Positions 1-9,466 are shown, counted from the first letter of the stretch. The stretch: DNA of 64,000 nucleotides from Pseudomonas folii (GCF_014357575.1 NZ_JACONW010000006.1:1-64000), one strand, 5' to 3'. The notes: generated by a model not told the origin, from the sequence alone. Program-made: numbers and translations.

Positions 1-138
1 GGAGTTTTTCGTTCTGTCTGCGCCAGAAGAGGTGCGAATTATAGAGAGATCTGAGAGGCCGTCAATAGCTAATTTGTGCTTTCCATGAAAAACCTTATAA
101 AGCCCTTCTTCTATATAGAGAGCCTATATATAGAAGCG
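1..138. other. Non-coding left edge with AT-rich inverted repeat
   Basis: No coding region is seen here. A perfect 10-bp inverted repeat (CTTCTATATA at 108-117, TATATAGAAG at 127-136) lies two bases past the stop codon of the minus-strand CoA-transferase. It may act as a weak 3' hairpin, but it is AT-rich and has no clear U-tract, so a terminator role is only inferred. Confidence 0.4.
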
Positions 139-1359
139 CTACAGCACACCAGCCTGCTGCAGTCTGACCACTTCCGGCGTCGACAACCCCAATATGCGCT
201 CCAGCACTTCTGAAGTGTGCTCACCCAACAAAGGCGGCGCACGCCGATATTCAACTGGCGTCACAGACAGCCGTATGGGGCTGGCCACTTGAGGCACACT
301 CCCGCCCAGCGCATGGGGCATGTTCATCGCAAGCCCTCGCGCCTGCACATGCGGATCATCAAACACCTGAGCCAAATCATTGATAGGCCCGCAAGGCACA
401 CCCGCAGCCTCCAGCTCGCTCACCCACTGTGCAGTGGTCTTGAATACGGTCGCCTGACGAATCAGAGGGATCAACTCCGCCCTGTTGGCGACCCGCAGCT
501 TGTTAGTCAGGAATCTTGGATCGTCCGCCCACTGCGCCTGCCCGGCCACTTCAGCGAACTTCCTGAACTGGCCGTCATTACCCACTGTCAGGATGAAGTC
601 GCCATCAGCCGTGGGGAAGTCCTGATAAGGAACGATGTTCGGATGCGCATTACCCAAACGAGTAGGAGCAACGCCGGTAGTCAGGTAGTTCAACGCCTGA
701 TTTGCAAGACAGGCCACCTGCACATCCAGCAACGCCATATCGATATGCTGACCAAGCCCGCTCTGATCACGATGCACCAAGGCAGCCAGTATCGCTGTGC
801 TTGAATAGACTCCGGTCATCACATCTGTCAGTGCAACCCCCACCTTCACCGGACCGCCCCCCTCCTGATCATCAGCACGCCCGGTCAGGCTCATCAAACC
901 ACCCAGCCCCTGAATCATGAAGTCGTACCCTGCACGCTTCGCATAGGGGCCGGTTTGTCCAAAGCCGGTTATAGAGCAATAGATCAGACGCGGATTGATT
1001 GCGTTAAGTGAGGCGTAATCCAGTCCGTAAGCAGCCAGACCGCCGACCTTGAAGTTCTCGATCAGGATGTCGGACTTTGCTGCCAGCTCCCTGACCAACT
1101 TCTGCCCCTCAGGCAACGTGAAGTCGATGGTGACGGACTGCTTGTTCCGGTTAGCCGACAGATAATAAGCCGCCTCACTGGTGCTCTCGCCCTGAGCACC
1201 CTTCAGAAATGGAGGCCCCCACGCGCGAGTGTCATCACCACTGCCCGGCCGTTCGACCTTGATGACCTCGGCTCCCAGATCAGCCAGTATCTGCCCCGCC
1301 CAGGGCCCGGCCAGGACACGAGATAAATCCAGCACGCGGATATGCGATAGCGCCCCCAT
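139..1359 (-). CDS. gcdG: Family III CoA-transferase (CaiB/BaiF), glutarate-CoA transferase candidate
   Basis: A 406-aa class III CoA-transferase. Seen: the N-terminal family signature around residues 8-37 (VLDLSRVLAGPWAG, then AEVIKVE) and the region KVGVALTDVMTG, whose Asp179 fits the catalytic aspartate that carries the acyl-CoA intermediate in this family. The gene is 11 nt downstream of gcdH on the same strand, with gcdR divergent beyond it. That arrangement matches Pseudomonas glutarate catabolism, where a succinyl-CoA:glutarate CoA-transferase activates glutarate for GcdH. The family is established from sequence; the substrate is inferred from context. Cytoplasmic. The start at 1359 gives the expected N-terminus MGALSHIRVLDL. 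Confidence 0.88.
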   Translation of the reverse strand: MGALSHIRVLDLSRVLAGPWAGQILADLGAEVIKVERPGSGDDTRAWGPPFLKGAQGESTSEAAYYLSANRNKQSVTIDFTLPEGQKLVRELAAKSDILIENFKVGGLAAYGLDYASLNAINPRLIYCSITGFGQTGPYAKRAGYDFMIQGLGGLMSLTGRADDQEGGGPVKVGVALTDVMTGVYSSTAILAALVHRDQSGLGQHIDMALLDVQVACLANQALNYLTTGVAPTRLGNAHPNIVPYQDFPTADGDFILTVGNDGQFRKFAEVAGQAQWADDPRFLTNKLRVANRAELIPLIRQATVFKTTAQWVSELEAAGVPCGPINDLAQVFDDPHVQARGLAMNMPHALGGSVPQVASPIRLSVTPVEYRRAPPLLGEHTSEVLERILGLSTPEVVRLQQAGVL

Positions 1360-1370
1360 TGCCGACCTCC

Positions 1371-2552
1371 TTAATAGAAGGCCTGAATGCCGGTCTGCGC
1401 ACGCCCGAGAATCAGCGCATGTACGTCATGAGTCCCCTCGTAGGTATTTACCACCTCAAGGTTGACCAGATGCCGGGCAATGCCGAACTCATCGGAGATA
1501 CCGTTACCGCCCAGCATGTCGCGAGCCATACGGGCGATGTCCAGAGATTTGCCGCAGGAGTTACGCTTCATGATCGAAGTGATTTCAACCGCTGCCGTGC
1601 CCTCATCCTTCATACGCCCCAGACGCAGACAGCCTTGCAGCGCCAGAGTGATCTCAGTCTGCATGTCCGCCAGCTTTTTCTGGATCAACTGATTGGCCGC
1701 CAATGGACGCCCGAATTGCTGACGATCCAGGGTGTACTGCCGCGCCGTGTGCCAGCAAAACTCGGCCGCCCCCAAAGCGCCCCACGAGATGCCATAACGA
1801 GCCGAGTTAAGACACGTAAAGGGCCCTTTAAGGCCGCGCACATCCGGGAAGATATTTTCTTCAGGGACAAAGACGTTATCCATGACAATCTCGCCGGTGA
1901 TGGAGGCGCGCAGACCGACCTTGCCATGGATAGCCGGCGCACTCAGCCCGGCCCAACCCTTCTCAAGCACAAAGCCGCGAATGTCACCCTCATCGTCCTT
2001 ACCCCAGACCACGAACACATCGGCGATCGGACTGTTGGTGATCCACATCTTGCTGCCTGAAAGCCTGTATCCGCCGTCGACTTTCTTTGCCCGGGTAATC
2101 ATCGCACCAGGGTCAGACCCGTGATTAGGCTCCGTCAGACCAAAGCAGCCAATCCACTCGCCGGACGCGAGCTTTGGCAGATACTTCTGCTTTTGCGCCT
2201 CAGTACCGAACTCGTTGATAGGGACCATGACCAGCGAGGACTGCACGCTCATCATGGAACGGTAACCCGAGTCGATGCGCTCGACCTCTCGTGCAATCAA
2301 TCCATAGCAAACGTAATTGAGGCCGCTGCCGCCATACTCTTCCGGGATAGTCGCACCGAGCAGGCCGATATCACCCATTTCGCGAAAGATCGCAGGATCG
2401 GTCTGCTCATGGCGAAAGGCTTCAAGCACTCTGGGCGCCAACTTGTCCTGGGCGAACTGCGCCGCGCTTTCTCGCACCATGCGCTCTTCTTCCGTGAGCT
2501 GTTGGTCCAACAGCAGGGGATCGATCCAGTTAAAGCTTGCCTTGCCAGCCAT
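1371..2552 (-). CDS. gcdH: Glutaryl-CoA dehydrogenase
   Basis: A 393-aa FAD-dependent acyl-CoA dehydrogenase of usual family length. It oxidatively decarboxylates glutaryl-CoA to crotonyl-CoA in the lysine, hydroxylysine and tryptophan degradation route. Seen: the N-terminal helical domain, the mid-domain [13 protein letters not shown] signature (near residue 136), and the C-terminal [15 protein letters not shown] motif, whose Glu (about residue 372) is the catalytic base in glutaryl-CoA dehydrogenases. It is the promoter-proximal gene of a gcdH-gcdG pair. The 153-bp gap to the divergent LysR gene contains a candidate operator. Cytoplasmic. Nothing is truncated. Confidence 0.95.
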   Translation of the reverse strand: MAGKASFNWIDPLLLDQQLTEEERMVRESAAQFAQDKLAPRVLEAFRHEQTDPAIFREMGDIGLLGATIPEEYGGSGLNYVCYGLIAREVERIDSGYRSMMSVQSSLVMVPINEFGTEAQKQKYLPKLASGEWIGCFGLTEPNHGSDPGAMITRAKKVDGGYRLSGSKMWITNSPIADVFVVWGKDDEGDIRGFVLEKGWAGLSAPAIHGKVGLRASITGEIVMDNVFVPEENIFPDVRGLKGPFTCLNSARYGISWGALGAAEFCWHTARQYTLDRQQFGRPLAANQLIQKKLADMQTEITLALQGCLRLGRMKDEGTAAVEITSIMKRNSCGKSLDIARMARDMLGGNGISDEFGIARHLVNLEVVNTYEGTHDVHALILGRAQTGIQAFY

Positions 2553-2705
2553 GAGCCATCCTCAATCATTGAAATAGTTATGGGTTGATCCTAGACCTGA
2601 CACGACGACCTCACAAACGATGAATCTGCACGCTATTGTGCTAATTTCTCACTCCGAGATTCATAACAAGACCCATATCGGCTGTGATTAGTGAGGGCTG
2701 CGTAC
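2553..2705. promoter_or_regulatory. Divergent gcdH/gcdR promoter region with inverted repeat
   Basis: A perfect 8-bp inverted repeat, ATGAATCT at 2620-2627 and AGATTCAT at 2657-2664, is separated by 29 bp and lies midway between the divergent starts of gcdH and gcdR. LysR-type regulators usually bind split dyads in such positions, so this is a plausible GcdR site. No -10/-35 elements were assigned with confidence. Confidence 0.5.
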
Positions 2706-3617
2706 ATGCGTCGCAAAATTCCCAGCACCGCTGCACTCGTCAGTTTCGAGGCCGCCGCTCGCCATGAGAGCTTCACCAAAGCCGCTGACGAACTGTCCCT
2801 GACTCAAAGCGCCATTTGCCGACAGATCGGCAGCCTCGAATCCTTCCTCGGCATAGAACTGTTCCGACGCTCTCGGCGGGGCGTGAAGCTGACCGACGCG
2901 GGCTTGTCCTACAGCAGGCGTGTCGCGACGCAACTGGACGCGGTAGAGCGCGACACCTTGTCAGTGATGGGCAACCAAGGCGCCAACGCGATTGAGCTGG
3001 CAGTCGTACCGACGTTTGGCACCCAATGGCTACTGCCTCGCCTGAAGGACTTCCAGCAGAACCAGCCCGACGTCACGGTGAACCTCACCAACCGAACCCG
3101 ACCGTTTCTGTTTGCCGATACTGATTTCGATGCCGCTATCTACTTTGGTGATGCCGAATGGCCAGGCACCGAGTCCTACCGGCTGATGGGTGAAAACCCC
3201 GTCCCGGTCTGCAGCCCCGCTCTATTAGGCAAACGGAGCCAGTTCTCCCCAGCAGAAATCGCGACTCTACCGCTGCTGCAACAGACCACCCGCCCCTACG
3301 CCTGGCGACAATGGTTCAGCGGACTGGAGATGAACGTCGCACGGGACATGACAGGCCCGCGCTATGAGCTGTTTTCCATGCTAGCCCAAGCTGCCAGCCA
3401 CGAAATGGGCATCGCCCTGATCCCGCCCTTCCTTATACAGCGCGAGCTGAAAGAGCAGCGACTCGTGATCGCCAACCCGCACGCACTCGCCAGCCCCAAG
3501 GCCTACTACCTGATGATTCCGGTGCGCAAAGTGGAATCGGCTTCACTAGGCGCATTTCGAGACTGGCTTGTAGAGCAAGCCAGGACTTATGAGCGTGAAA
3601 GCTCTAAAAAAGCCTGA
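2706..3617 (+). CDS. gcdR: LysR-family regulator of the glutarate genes
   Basis: A 303-aa LysR-type transcriptional regulator. The N-terminal winged helix-turn-helix is seen at about residues 5-64 (AALVSFEAAARHESFTKAA, then LTQSAICRQIGSLE). A periplasmic-binding-protein-like effector domain follows. The ATG at 2706 is preferred over the in-frame GTG at 2691 because GAGGG (2693-2697) lies 8 nt before it. The gene is divergent from gcdH-gcdG, the arrangement known for GcdR, which activates these genes in response to glutarate. The family is certain; the specific role is inferred from neighbours. A terminator hairpin lies about 135 nt downstream. Confidence 0.9.
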   Translation: MRRKIPSTAALVSFEAAARHESFTKAADELSLTQSAICRQIGSLESFLGIELFRRSRRGVKLTDAGLSYSRRVATQLDAVERDTLSVMGNQGANAIELAVVPTFGTQWLLPRLKDFQQNQPDVTVNLTNRTRPFLFADTDFDAAIYFGDAEWPGTESYRLMGENPVPVCSPALLGKRSQFSPAEIATLPLLQQTTRPYAWRQWFSGLEMNVARDMTGPRYELFSMLAQAASHEMGIALIPPFLIQRELKEQRLVIANPHALASPKAYYLMIPVRKVESASLGAFRDWLVEQARTYERESSKKA

Positions 3618-3752
3618 TAGTTGTGTAGTCATGCCCTCACAAAACCTACAGATATAAGTTTTTGTCGCATAAAGACTCTCCTATCTCCGCATGAAAAATA
3701 AGGCCTCTAAGCCACAAACTGCCTGATGCCCAGCCCGATTCTTCCTCAAAAT

Positions 3753-3783
3753 CCCTGATTCCAGAACCGGATTCAGGGTTTTC
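3753..3783 (+). terminator. Rho-independent terminator after gcdR
   Basis: CCCTGATTCC (3753-3762) pairs with GGATTCAGGG (3769-3778) with one mismatch, and TTTT follows. It sits in the 424-nt gap between gcdR and pntAA. The rest of that gap (3784-4041) holds the likely pnt promoter, but no sure promoter boxes were recognised. Confidence 0.65.
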
Positions 3784-4041
3784 TGATATTTCGACTACTT
3801 TCCCTGTAAGGCCCAGCAATTAAGGGCTCGCAGCCGAATGCTGCGACATTTGGTCACGGGATGACTTGTAGTTAATTTATCGTCTCGTTACAAAATGAAT
3901 TGAAGGTACCAAACTTCGCCTGCAAAATGCCGCGCCCCGCCCGGAAATGGCGGGATCATGCTGATCGGCAGCCCCAGTCGTACTTGCTGAAGTGCGCTGG
4001 CCTAATTGAAGAAAACAAGAAGATCACGCAGGAGATTACAC

Positions 4042-5163
4042 GTGCACATTGGCGTTCCTCTGGAGACCCAGTCGGGTGAAAAGCGGGTTGCTGCAACCCC
4101 CGAAACCATCAAGAAGCTGATCGCCCAAGGCCATCGGGTTACGGTGCAAAGTGGAGCGGGCATCACTGCCAGCGTCACGGACAGCGCTTACCAGGCAGCA
4201 GGCGCCACCATTGGCACCGCCGCCGATACGCTGGCTGCCGAGCTAGTGCTCAAGGTCTGCGCGCCGAACGACAGCGAACTGGCGCAGATCAAGAGCGGCG
4301 CGATCGTTGTCGGGATGCTTAACCCCTTCAATAGCGAAACCATCGGCAAGATGGCCGAGCAAGGTGTCACCGCATTTGCTCTGGAAGCCGCGCCGCGTAC
4401 TTCCCGCGCGCAGAGCCTTGATGTGCTGTCGTCCCAGGCCAACATTGCGGGCTATAAGGCCGTTTTGCTGGGCGCTCATCACTATCCGCGTTTCATGCCG
4501 ATGCTGATGACCGCAGCGGGCACAGTCAAAGCTGCGCGAGTACTGGTACTCGGCGCTGGCGTGGCTGGCCTGCAAGCGATTGCCACTGCCAAGCGCCTGG
4601 GCGCCGTGGTTGAAGCTTCCGATGTCCGCCCTGCCGTGAAGGAGCAAATCGAATCTCTGGGCGCCAAGTTCATCGACGTGCCTTACGAAACCGATGAAGA
4701 GCGTGAGTGTGCCGTCGGTGTGGGTGGTTACGCCCGCCCGATGCCTGCCAGCTGGATGCAGCGTCAGGCGGTTGCAGTTCACGAGCGCGCCAAGCAGTCG
4801 GACATCGTCATCACCACCGCACTGATCCCGGGCCGCAAAGCGCCGGTATTGCTCAGCGCCGAAACCGTGGCCGAGATGAAGCCCGGCTCTGTGGTGATCG
4901 ATCTGGCTGCTGCACAAGGCGGCAACTGCCCGCTGACTGTGGCTGATCAGGTCGTTGTCGAGCACGGCGTCACGCTGGTGGGTTACACCAACCTGCCCGC
5001 GCTGGTCGCCGCAGACGCATCGGCCCTGTACGCCCGCAACCTGCTGGACTTCATGAAGCTGCTGTTCGACAAGGACGGTCAGCTGCACATCAACCTGGAA
5101 GACGACATTGTTGCCGCGTGCCTGATGTGCCGCGACCGCCAAGTCATCCGCAAGAACGGCTGA
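4042..5163 (+). CDS. pntAA: NAD(P) transhydrogenase subunit alpha part 1
   Basis: A 373-aa soluble NAD(H)-binding (dI) subunit of proton-translocating transhydrogenase, which transfers hydride between NADH and NADP+ driven by the proton gradient. Seen: the N-terminus [17 protein letters not shown], the RPAV segment in [18 protein letters not shown], and the Rossmann motif [21 protein letters not shown] (mid-protein). The GTG at 4042 is chosen as start because AGGAG sits about 8 nt upstream and the resulting N-terminus matches the family; the upstream in-frame extension from 4006 is Lys/Arg-rich and unlike the family. It is the first gene of pntAA-pntAB-pntB, in the three-gene form in which alpha is split in two. 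Peripheral on the cytoplasmic face of the inner membrane. Confidence 0.95.
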   Translation: MHIGVPLETQSGEKRVAATPETIKKLIAQGHRVTVQSGAGITASVTDSAYQAAGATIGTAADTLAAELVLKVCAPNDSELAQIKSGAIVVGMLNPFNSETIGKMAEQGVTAFALEAAPRTSRAQSLDVLSSQANIAGYKAVLLGAHHYPRFMPMLMTAAGTVKAARVLVLGAGVAGLQAIATAKRLGAVVEASDVRPAVKEQIESLGAKFIDVPYETDEERECAVGVGGYARPMPASWMQRQAVAVHERAKQSDIVITTALIPGRKAPVLLSAETVAEMKPGSVVIDLAAAQGGNCPLTVADQVVVEHGVTLVGYTNLPALVAADASALYARNLLDFMKLLFDKDGQLHINLEDDIVAACLMCRDRQVIRKNG

Positions 5164-5173
5164 GGATAAAACA

Positions 5174-5494
5174 ATGGAAGAGCTGATCTCCCCAGGTATC
5201 TACAACCTGATCATTTTCGTGCTGGCGATCTACGTCGGCTATCACGTGGTCTGGAACGTAACGCCAGCACTGCACACACCGCTGATGGCCGTGACTAACG
5301 CCATCTCGGCGATTGTCATCGTCGGCGCGATGCTGGCCGCTGCGCTGACCGTCACGCCGCTGGGCAAGACGATGGGCACCCTGGCCGTGGCTTTGGCTGC
5401 CGTTAACGTATTCGGTGGCTTCCTTGTCACCCGACGCATGCTGGAAATGTTCAAGAAAAAAGCGCCGAAAGCCAAAGATGAGGTAGCGAAGTAA
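5174..5494 (+). CDS. pntAB: NAD(P) transhydrogenase subunit alpha part 2
   Basis: A 106-aa membrane subunit corresponding to the C-terminal membrane part of the fused PntA of E. coli. Three hydrophobic helices are seen (about residues 7-27, 34-56 and 63-84), followed by a charged Lys-rich tail. It starts 10 nt after pntAA and its stop codon overlaps the pntB start by one base (TAATG), so translation is probably coupled. Together with PntB it forms the proton channel in the inner membrane. Confidence 0.94.
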   Translation: MEELISPGIYNLIIFVLAIYVGYHVVWNVTPALHTPLMAVTNAISAIVIVGAMLAAALTVTPLGKTMGTLAVALAAVNVFGGFLVTRRMLEMFKKKAPKAKDEVAK

Positions 5495-6939
5495 TGAGCA
5501 TGAACCTCGTCACCTTGTTGTACCTCGTTTCGGCGATCTGCTTCATTCAGGCTCTCAAAGGCCTGTCGCACCCGACCACTTCACGCCGCGGCAACCTGTT
5601 CGGCATGCTCGGCATGGGTCTGGCCGTCGTGACCACCATTGGCCTGGTTTACAAACTGGCAGCCCTGTCCGACACCTCGGCTGGCATCGGCTATATCGTA
5701 ATCGGCCTGCTGGTGGGTGGCACCGCGGGTTCGATCATGGCCAAGCGCGTTGAAATGACCAAGATGCCTGAGCTGGTTGCTTTCATGCACAGCATGATCG
5801 GCCTGGCAGCAGTGTTCATTGCCATTGCAGCAGTGGTAGAGCCGCAGTCGCTGAACATCGTGAAAAACCTGGGCGATGCTATTCCTGCGGGCAACCGTCT
5901 GGAGCTTTTCCTGGGCGCGGCGATTGGTGCAATCACCTTCTCCGGCTCGGTCATTGCGTTCGGCAAGCTGTCCGGCAAATACAAGTTTCGCCTGTTCCAG
6001 GGCGCACCGGTACAGTTCGCCGGGCAGCACAAGCTGAATCTGGTATTGGGTCTGGCTACCCTGGCGTTCGGCCTGTTCTTCATGTTCACCGGCAACCTCG
6101 CCGCGTTCGCCATCATGCTGGCCTTGGCCTTCGTGATCGGTGTACTGCTGATCATCCCGATTGGCGGAGCCGACATGCCTGTCGTCGTATCGATGCTCAA
6201 CAGCTATTCGGGCTGGGCAGCGGCCGGTATCGGTTTCTCGCTGAACAACTCGATGCTGATCATCGCTGGCTCTCTGGTGGGCTCTTCCGGTGCGATCCTG
6301 TCGTACATCATGTGCAAAGCCATGAACCGCTCGTTCTTCAACGTGATTGGCGGCGGCTTCGGCGGTGCGACTGACGATGCAGGTCCGGCAGGCGCCAAAG
6401 AAGCCCGCCCGGTGAAGTCCGGCTCGGCCGACGACGCAACCTTCCTGCTGACCAACGCCGACACCGTGATCATCGTTCCGGGCTACGGCCTGGCAGTTGC
6501 CCGGGCGCAGCACGCGCTTAAAGAGCTGACCGAGAAGCTGACTCACCACGGCGTGACAGTGAAGTACGCGATCCACCCGGTTGCCGGACGTATGCCAGGC
6601 CACATGAACGTACTGCTCGCCGAGGCCGAAGTGCCTTACGACCAGGTGTTCGAGATGGAAGACATCAACTCCGAGTTTGGTCAGGCGGACGTGGTGCTGG
6701 TGTTGGGTGCCAACGACGTGGTCAACCCGGCAGCCAAGAACGACCCTAAATCGCCAATTGCGGGCATGCCGATTCTGGAAGCCTTCAAGGCCAAAACCAT
6801 CATCGTCAACAAGCGCTCGATGGCCAGCGGTTATGCTGGTCTGGATAACGAGTTGTTCTATCTGGACAAAACCATGATGGTCTTCGGAGACGCCAAAAAG
6901 GTGATCGAGGACATGGTTAAGGCGGTCGACAACGCGTAG
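5494..6939 (+). CDS. pntB: NAD(P) transhydrogenase subunit beta
   Basis: A 481-aa protein. The N-terminal ~280 residues hold multiple transmembrane helices (proton channel). The C-terminal ~180 residues form the NADP(H)-binding dIII domain, with the seen motifs VIIVPGYGLAVARAQHA, AIHPVAGRMPGHMNVLLAEA and VLVLGANDVVNPAA. It completes the transhydrogenase and helps supply NADPH. The start overlaps the pntAB stop. A strong terminator follows 21 nt after the stop. Length and motifs are ordinary. Confidence 0.96.
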   Translation: MSMNLVTLLYLVSAICFIQALKGLSHPTTSRRGNLFGMLGMGLAVVTTIGLVYKLAALSDTSAGIGYIVIGLLVGGTAGSIMAKRVEMTKMPELVAFMHSMIGLAAVFIAIAAVVEPQSLNIVKNLGDAIPAGNRLELFLGAAIGAITFSGSVIAFGKLSGKYKFRLFQGAPVQFAGQHKLNLVLGLATLAFGLFFMFTGNLAAFAIMLALAFVIGVLLIIPIGGADMPVVVSMLNSYSGWAAAGIGFSLNNSMLIIAGSLVGSSGAILSYIMCKAMNRSFFNVIGGGFGGATDDAGPAGAKEARPVKSGSADDATFLLTNADTVIIVPGYGLAVARAQHALKELTEKLTHHGVTVKYAIHPVAGRMPGHMNVLLAEAEVPYDQVFEMEDINSEFGQADVVLVLGANDVVNPAAKNDPKSPIAGMPILEAFKAKTIIVNKRSMASGYAGLDNELFYLDKTMMVFGDAKKVIEDMVKAVDNA

Positions 6940-6960
6940 TCTCCAGGCGCGTTTAACCCG

Positions 6961-6991
6961 AGCCCCGGCGCGAAAACGCCGGGGCTTTTTA
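6961..6991 (+). terminator. Rho-independent terminator of the pnt operon
   Basis: AGCCCCGGCG (6961-6970) pairs perfectly with CGCCGGGGCT (6977-6986) and is followed by a T-run. The loop is CGAAAA. Confidence 0.93.
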
Positions 6992-7120
6992 CATTCTGCG
7001 CAACAGTGTTTTGCTTTGAAACCCGCTAATTAGAGCCTCCAATGCGACCTTGGTAGCGGGACGAACACAGTCCAACTCTCTAGACTTGGACTTCGCTTCC
7101 ACCTCCGAGACAAGAATCCC

Positions 7121-8614
7121 ATGTACCGTGATCGTATCCGCTTGCCCTCTCTGATGAATAAGGTCATGAGCGCGGCCGACGCTGCCGCCTTGATTCAGGA
7201 CGGCATGACCATTGGCATGAGCGGCTTTACCCGAGCAGGTGAAGCCAAAGCCGTACCCCACGCACTGGCCGAGCGCGCAAAGCTGTCGCCGCTCAAGATC
7301 AGCCTGATGACCGGCGCCAGCCTGGGCAACGACCTGGACAAACAACTGACCGAAGCCGGCGTGCTGTCGCGTCGCTCGCCATTCCAGGTCGACAGCACCC
7401 TGCGCAAGGCTATCAACGACGGCTCGGTGATGTTCATCGACAGCCACCTGTCTGACACGGTCGAGCAACTGCGTAACCGGCAGATCAAGGCCGTGGATCT
7501 GGCAATCATTGAGTGCGTAGCGATTACCGAAGACGGCCATCTGGTACTCAGTACCTCAGTGGGCAACTCCGCCAGCTTTGCGATCCTGGCCAAGGAAGTC
7601 ATCGTCGAGATCAACCTCGCTCAGCCTCTGGAGCTTGAGGGCCTGCACGACATCTACATTCCTTCCTATCGCCCTACCCGGCTGCCCATTCCAGTGCTGC
7701 AAGCTGACACGCGCATCGGCAATCCGGCGGTACAGATCGATCCGGCAAAAATCGTCGGCATCGTGATCAGCAACCAACCCGATTCGCCCTCAACGGTATT
7801 GCCTCCGGATCAGGACACCCAGGCGATCGCCAATCACCTGGTGGAGTTCTTTAAAAACGAAGTGCGCGAGGACAGGCTGACCAACAAGCTGATGCCGCTG
7901 CAGGCAGGGATCGGCACCATCGCCAATGCCGTCATGCATGGTCTGGTGGACTCGCCTTTCCACGACATGACGATGTATTCCGAGGTCCTGCAGGACTCGA
8001 CATTCGAACTGTTCGACGCGGGCAAGCTGAGTTTCGCATCGGGCAGCTCCATGACCCTGTCGGCCAGCAAACACGCTGAAGTATTCGCCGACTTCGGGCG
8101 CTACAAGTCGCGCTTGATGTTGCGCCCGCAAGAGATCTCTAATCACCCGGAAATCATCCGGCGCCTGGGCATCATCGGCATCAACACCGCGCTTGAGTTC
8201 GACCTGTACGGCAACGTCAACTCCACCCATGTGTGCGGCACGCGCATGATGAACGGCATTGGTGGCTCCGGCGATTTTGCCCGCAACGCGCACTTGGCCA
8301 TTTTCGTGACCAAATCCATTGCCAAAGGCGGCGCGATTTCCAGCGTCGTGCCGATGGTCAGCCATGTGGACCATACCGAGCATGACGTGGACATTCTGGT
8401 GACCGAGCAAGGCCTGGCGGATTTGCGCGGCCTGGCACCCCGGGAACGCGCCCGAGTGATCATCGACAACTGCGTACATCCAGCTTACCGGGACGCTCTC
8501 AACGCTTACTTTGCTGCCGCTTGCCTTAAAGGGGGACACACCCCGCATGTGCTCCGCGAAGCACTGAGTTGGCACTCTCGCCTGGACGAAACAGGGAGCA
8601 TGCTTCCCGTCTAA
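7121..8614 (+). CDS. Acetyl-CoA hydrolase/transferase family protein
   Basis: A 497-aa two-domain class I CoA-transferase of the acetyl-CoA hydrolase / succinyl-CoA:acetate CoA-transferase (Cat1/AarC-type) family. Seen: the N-terminal domain with GMTIGMSGFTRAGEAKAVP and the C-terminal signature MNGIGGSGDFARNA, followed by the family's HTEHDVDILVTEQGLADLRG region. It probably moves CoA between acetyl-CoA and small carboxylates (acetate, succinate or propionate); which one cannot be read from sequence. It is monocistronic between the pnt terminator and a 12-bp hairpin just after its stop. Cytoplasmic. Full length for the family. Confidence 0.9.
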   Translation: MYRDRIRLPSLMNKVMSAADAAALIQDGMTIGMSGFTRAGEAKAVPHALAERAKLSPLKISLMTGASLGNDLDKQLTEAGVLSRRSPFQVDSTLRKAINDGSVMFIDSHLSDTVEQLRNRQIKAVDLAIIECVAITEDGHLVLSTSVGNSASFAILAKEVIVEINLAQPLELEGLHDIYIPSYRPTRLPIPVLQADTRIGNPAVQIDPAKIVGIVISNQPDSPSTVLPPDQDTQAIANHLVEFFKNEVREDRLTNKLMPLQAGIGTIANAVMHGLVDSPFHDMTMYSEVLQDSTFELFDAGKLSFASGSSMTLSASKHAEVFADFGRYKSRLMLRPQEISNHPEIIRRLGIIGINTALEFDLYGNVNSTHVCGTRMMNGIGGSGDFARNAHLAIFVTKSIAKGGAISSVVPMVSHVDHTEHDVDILVTEQGLADLRGLAPRERARVIIDNCVHPAYRDALNAYFAAACLKGGHTPHVLREALSWHSRLDETGSMLPV

Positions 8615-8622
8615 AGCAAACA

Positions 8623-8658
8623 GTTGCGAGGCAGCAATACAGTTTTCTGCCTCGCAAC
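8623..8658 (+). terminator. Terminator-like hairpin after the CoA-transferase
   Basis: A perfect 12-bp inverted repeat, GTTGCGAGGCAG (8623-8634) and CTGCCTCGCAAC (8647-8658), begins 9 nt past the stop codon. No T-run follows directly, so it may stabilise the 3' end rather than terminate. Its loop contains one TACAGTT motif (8638-8644). Confidence 0.5.
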
Positions 8659-8684
8659 CCGACCAAAAAAGCCAATACTGAAAA

Positions 8685-8847
8685 AACTGTACTGCTGTAC
8701 CGGTCATTTGAAGGGGGTAAAACAGGGTTTCACCAAATCAGCGCACAAAATGCACCAAAAATGTGCAGACCGATACAGTTGCCCCAAATAGGAACAAAAC
8801 AGTGCCTTTAAACAGTTAACTGAACTCGCACAATACAGTTGAACTGT
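8685..8847 (+). promoter_or_regulatory. Cluster of TACAGTT / AACTGTA motifs upstream of DUF1127 gene
   Basis: The 317-nt gap between the CoA-transferase and the DUF1127 gene holds AACTGTA at 8685, TACAGTT at 8774 and 8834, the near-palindrome ACAGTTAACTG around 8812-8822, and TACAGTTGAACTGT at 8834-8847. The 60-bp spacing of two copies and the palindromic copy look like operator sites. The regulator is unknown. Confidence 0.45.
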
Positions 8848-8931
8848 GTCTAGAGAGACTGGCCAACTCGGAGGAAGATGGGCACCAGTTAAATCACTCT
8901 CTAGCCCGCCACAAGCGGAAGGATGCACACC

Positions 8932-9147
8932 ATGGAACGTACACTCAGTTCCGACCTTTTCCACGAAAACACCGCTACAACCGCAAAAGCTGCATGGCCT
9001 CTTCGCGCTTTCGCTAACCTGATGCTTTGGCAACGTCGCCTGTCCAGCCGCCACCAATTGGCCCGCCTGGATGCACGTCTGCTGGCTGACGCAGGTATCA
9101 GCGAATCGCAACGTTACGAAGAGCTGAGCAAGCCGTTCTGGCGCTAA
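8932..9147 (+). CDS. DUF1127 family small protein
   Basis: A 71-aa basic protein. The C-terminal ~45 residues match the DUF1127 (YjiS-like) pattern: RRLSSRHQLARLDARLLADAGIS, rich in Arg and Leu. Small DUF1127 proteins have been linked to RNA-related and metabolic regulation in other bacteria; the role here is not known. The ATG at 8932 is favoured over 8923 because GGAAGG (8917-8922) is then 9 nt away. A terminator follows at 9212. The promoter region and that of the downstream MFS gene share TACAGTT motifs, suggesting co-regulation. Confidence 0.85.
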   Translation: MERTLSSDLFHENTATTAKAAWPLRAFANLMLWQRRLSSRHQLARLDARLLADAGISESQRYEELSKPFWR

Positions 9148-9211
9148 CTGGCGCACGCTGGTCCTGACCTTCCAAGGTCACTCACCAGCAACCCGAATTG
9201 CTTCATACAAG

Positions 9212-9243
9212 ACCCGTCGCAGGTAACTGCCGACGGGTTTTGT
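9212..9243 (+). terminator. Terminator after the DUF1127 gene
   Basis: ACCCGTCG (9212-9219) pairs with CGACGGGT (9231-9238), followed by TTTTGT. Confidence 0.85.
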
Positions 9244-9277
9244 CATTTCTGGAACGTCAAAAACTCTGGCCTCGCCT

Positions 9278-9350
9278 TGTAGGAGCTGCCGAAGGCTGCG
9301 ATGGCGGTATGTCAGCTTCAAAGCATTCGCAGCCTTCGGCAGCTCCTACA
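9278..9350. repeat. REP/BIME inverted repeat pair
   Basis: Two perfectly complementary 24-nt arms (9278-9301 and 9327-9350) beginning TGTAGGAGCTGCCGAAGG, separated by 25 nt. This is the typical layout of a Pseudomonas REP doublet. A diverged relative is at 16682-16739. Confidence 0.88.
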
Positions 9351-9429
9351 GGGAGTGCGCTCCCATTCGCGGTATTGGATGGAGGTAAACGGCTAAAGAC
9401 CGAAATCAAAGCTAAACAGCCCGAACAAG

Positions 9430-9466
9430 TACAGTTATTTAAAGCCAACATAAAACAGGTACAGTT
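9430..9466 (+). promoter_or_regulatory. Two TACAGTT motifs upstream of the MFS gene
   Basis: TACAGTT occurs at 9430-9436 and 9460-9466, exactly 30 bp apart (about three helical turns), 85-121 bp before the MFS start. The same heptamer is clustered before the DUF1127 gene, suggesting one regulator acts on both. Confidence 0.42.
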
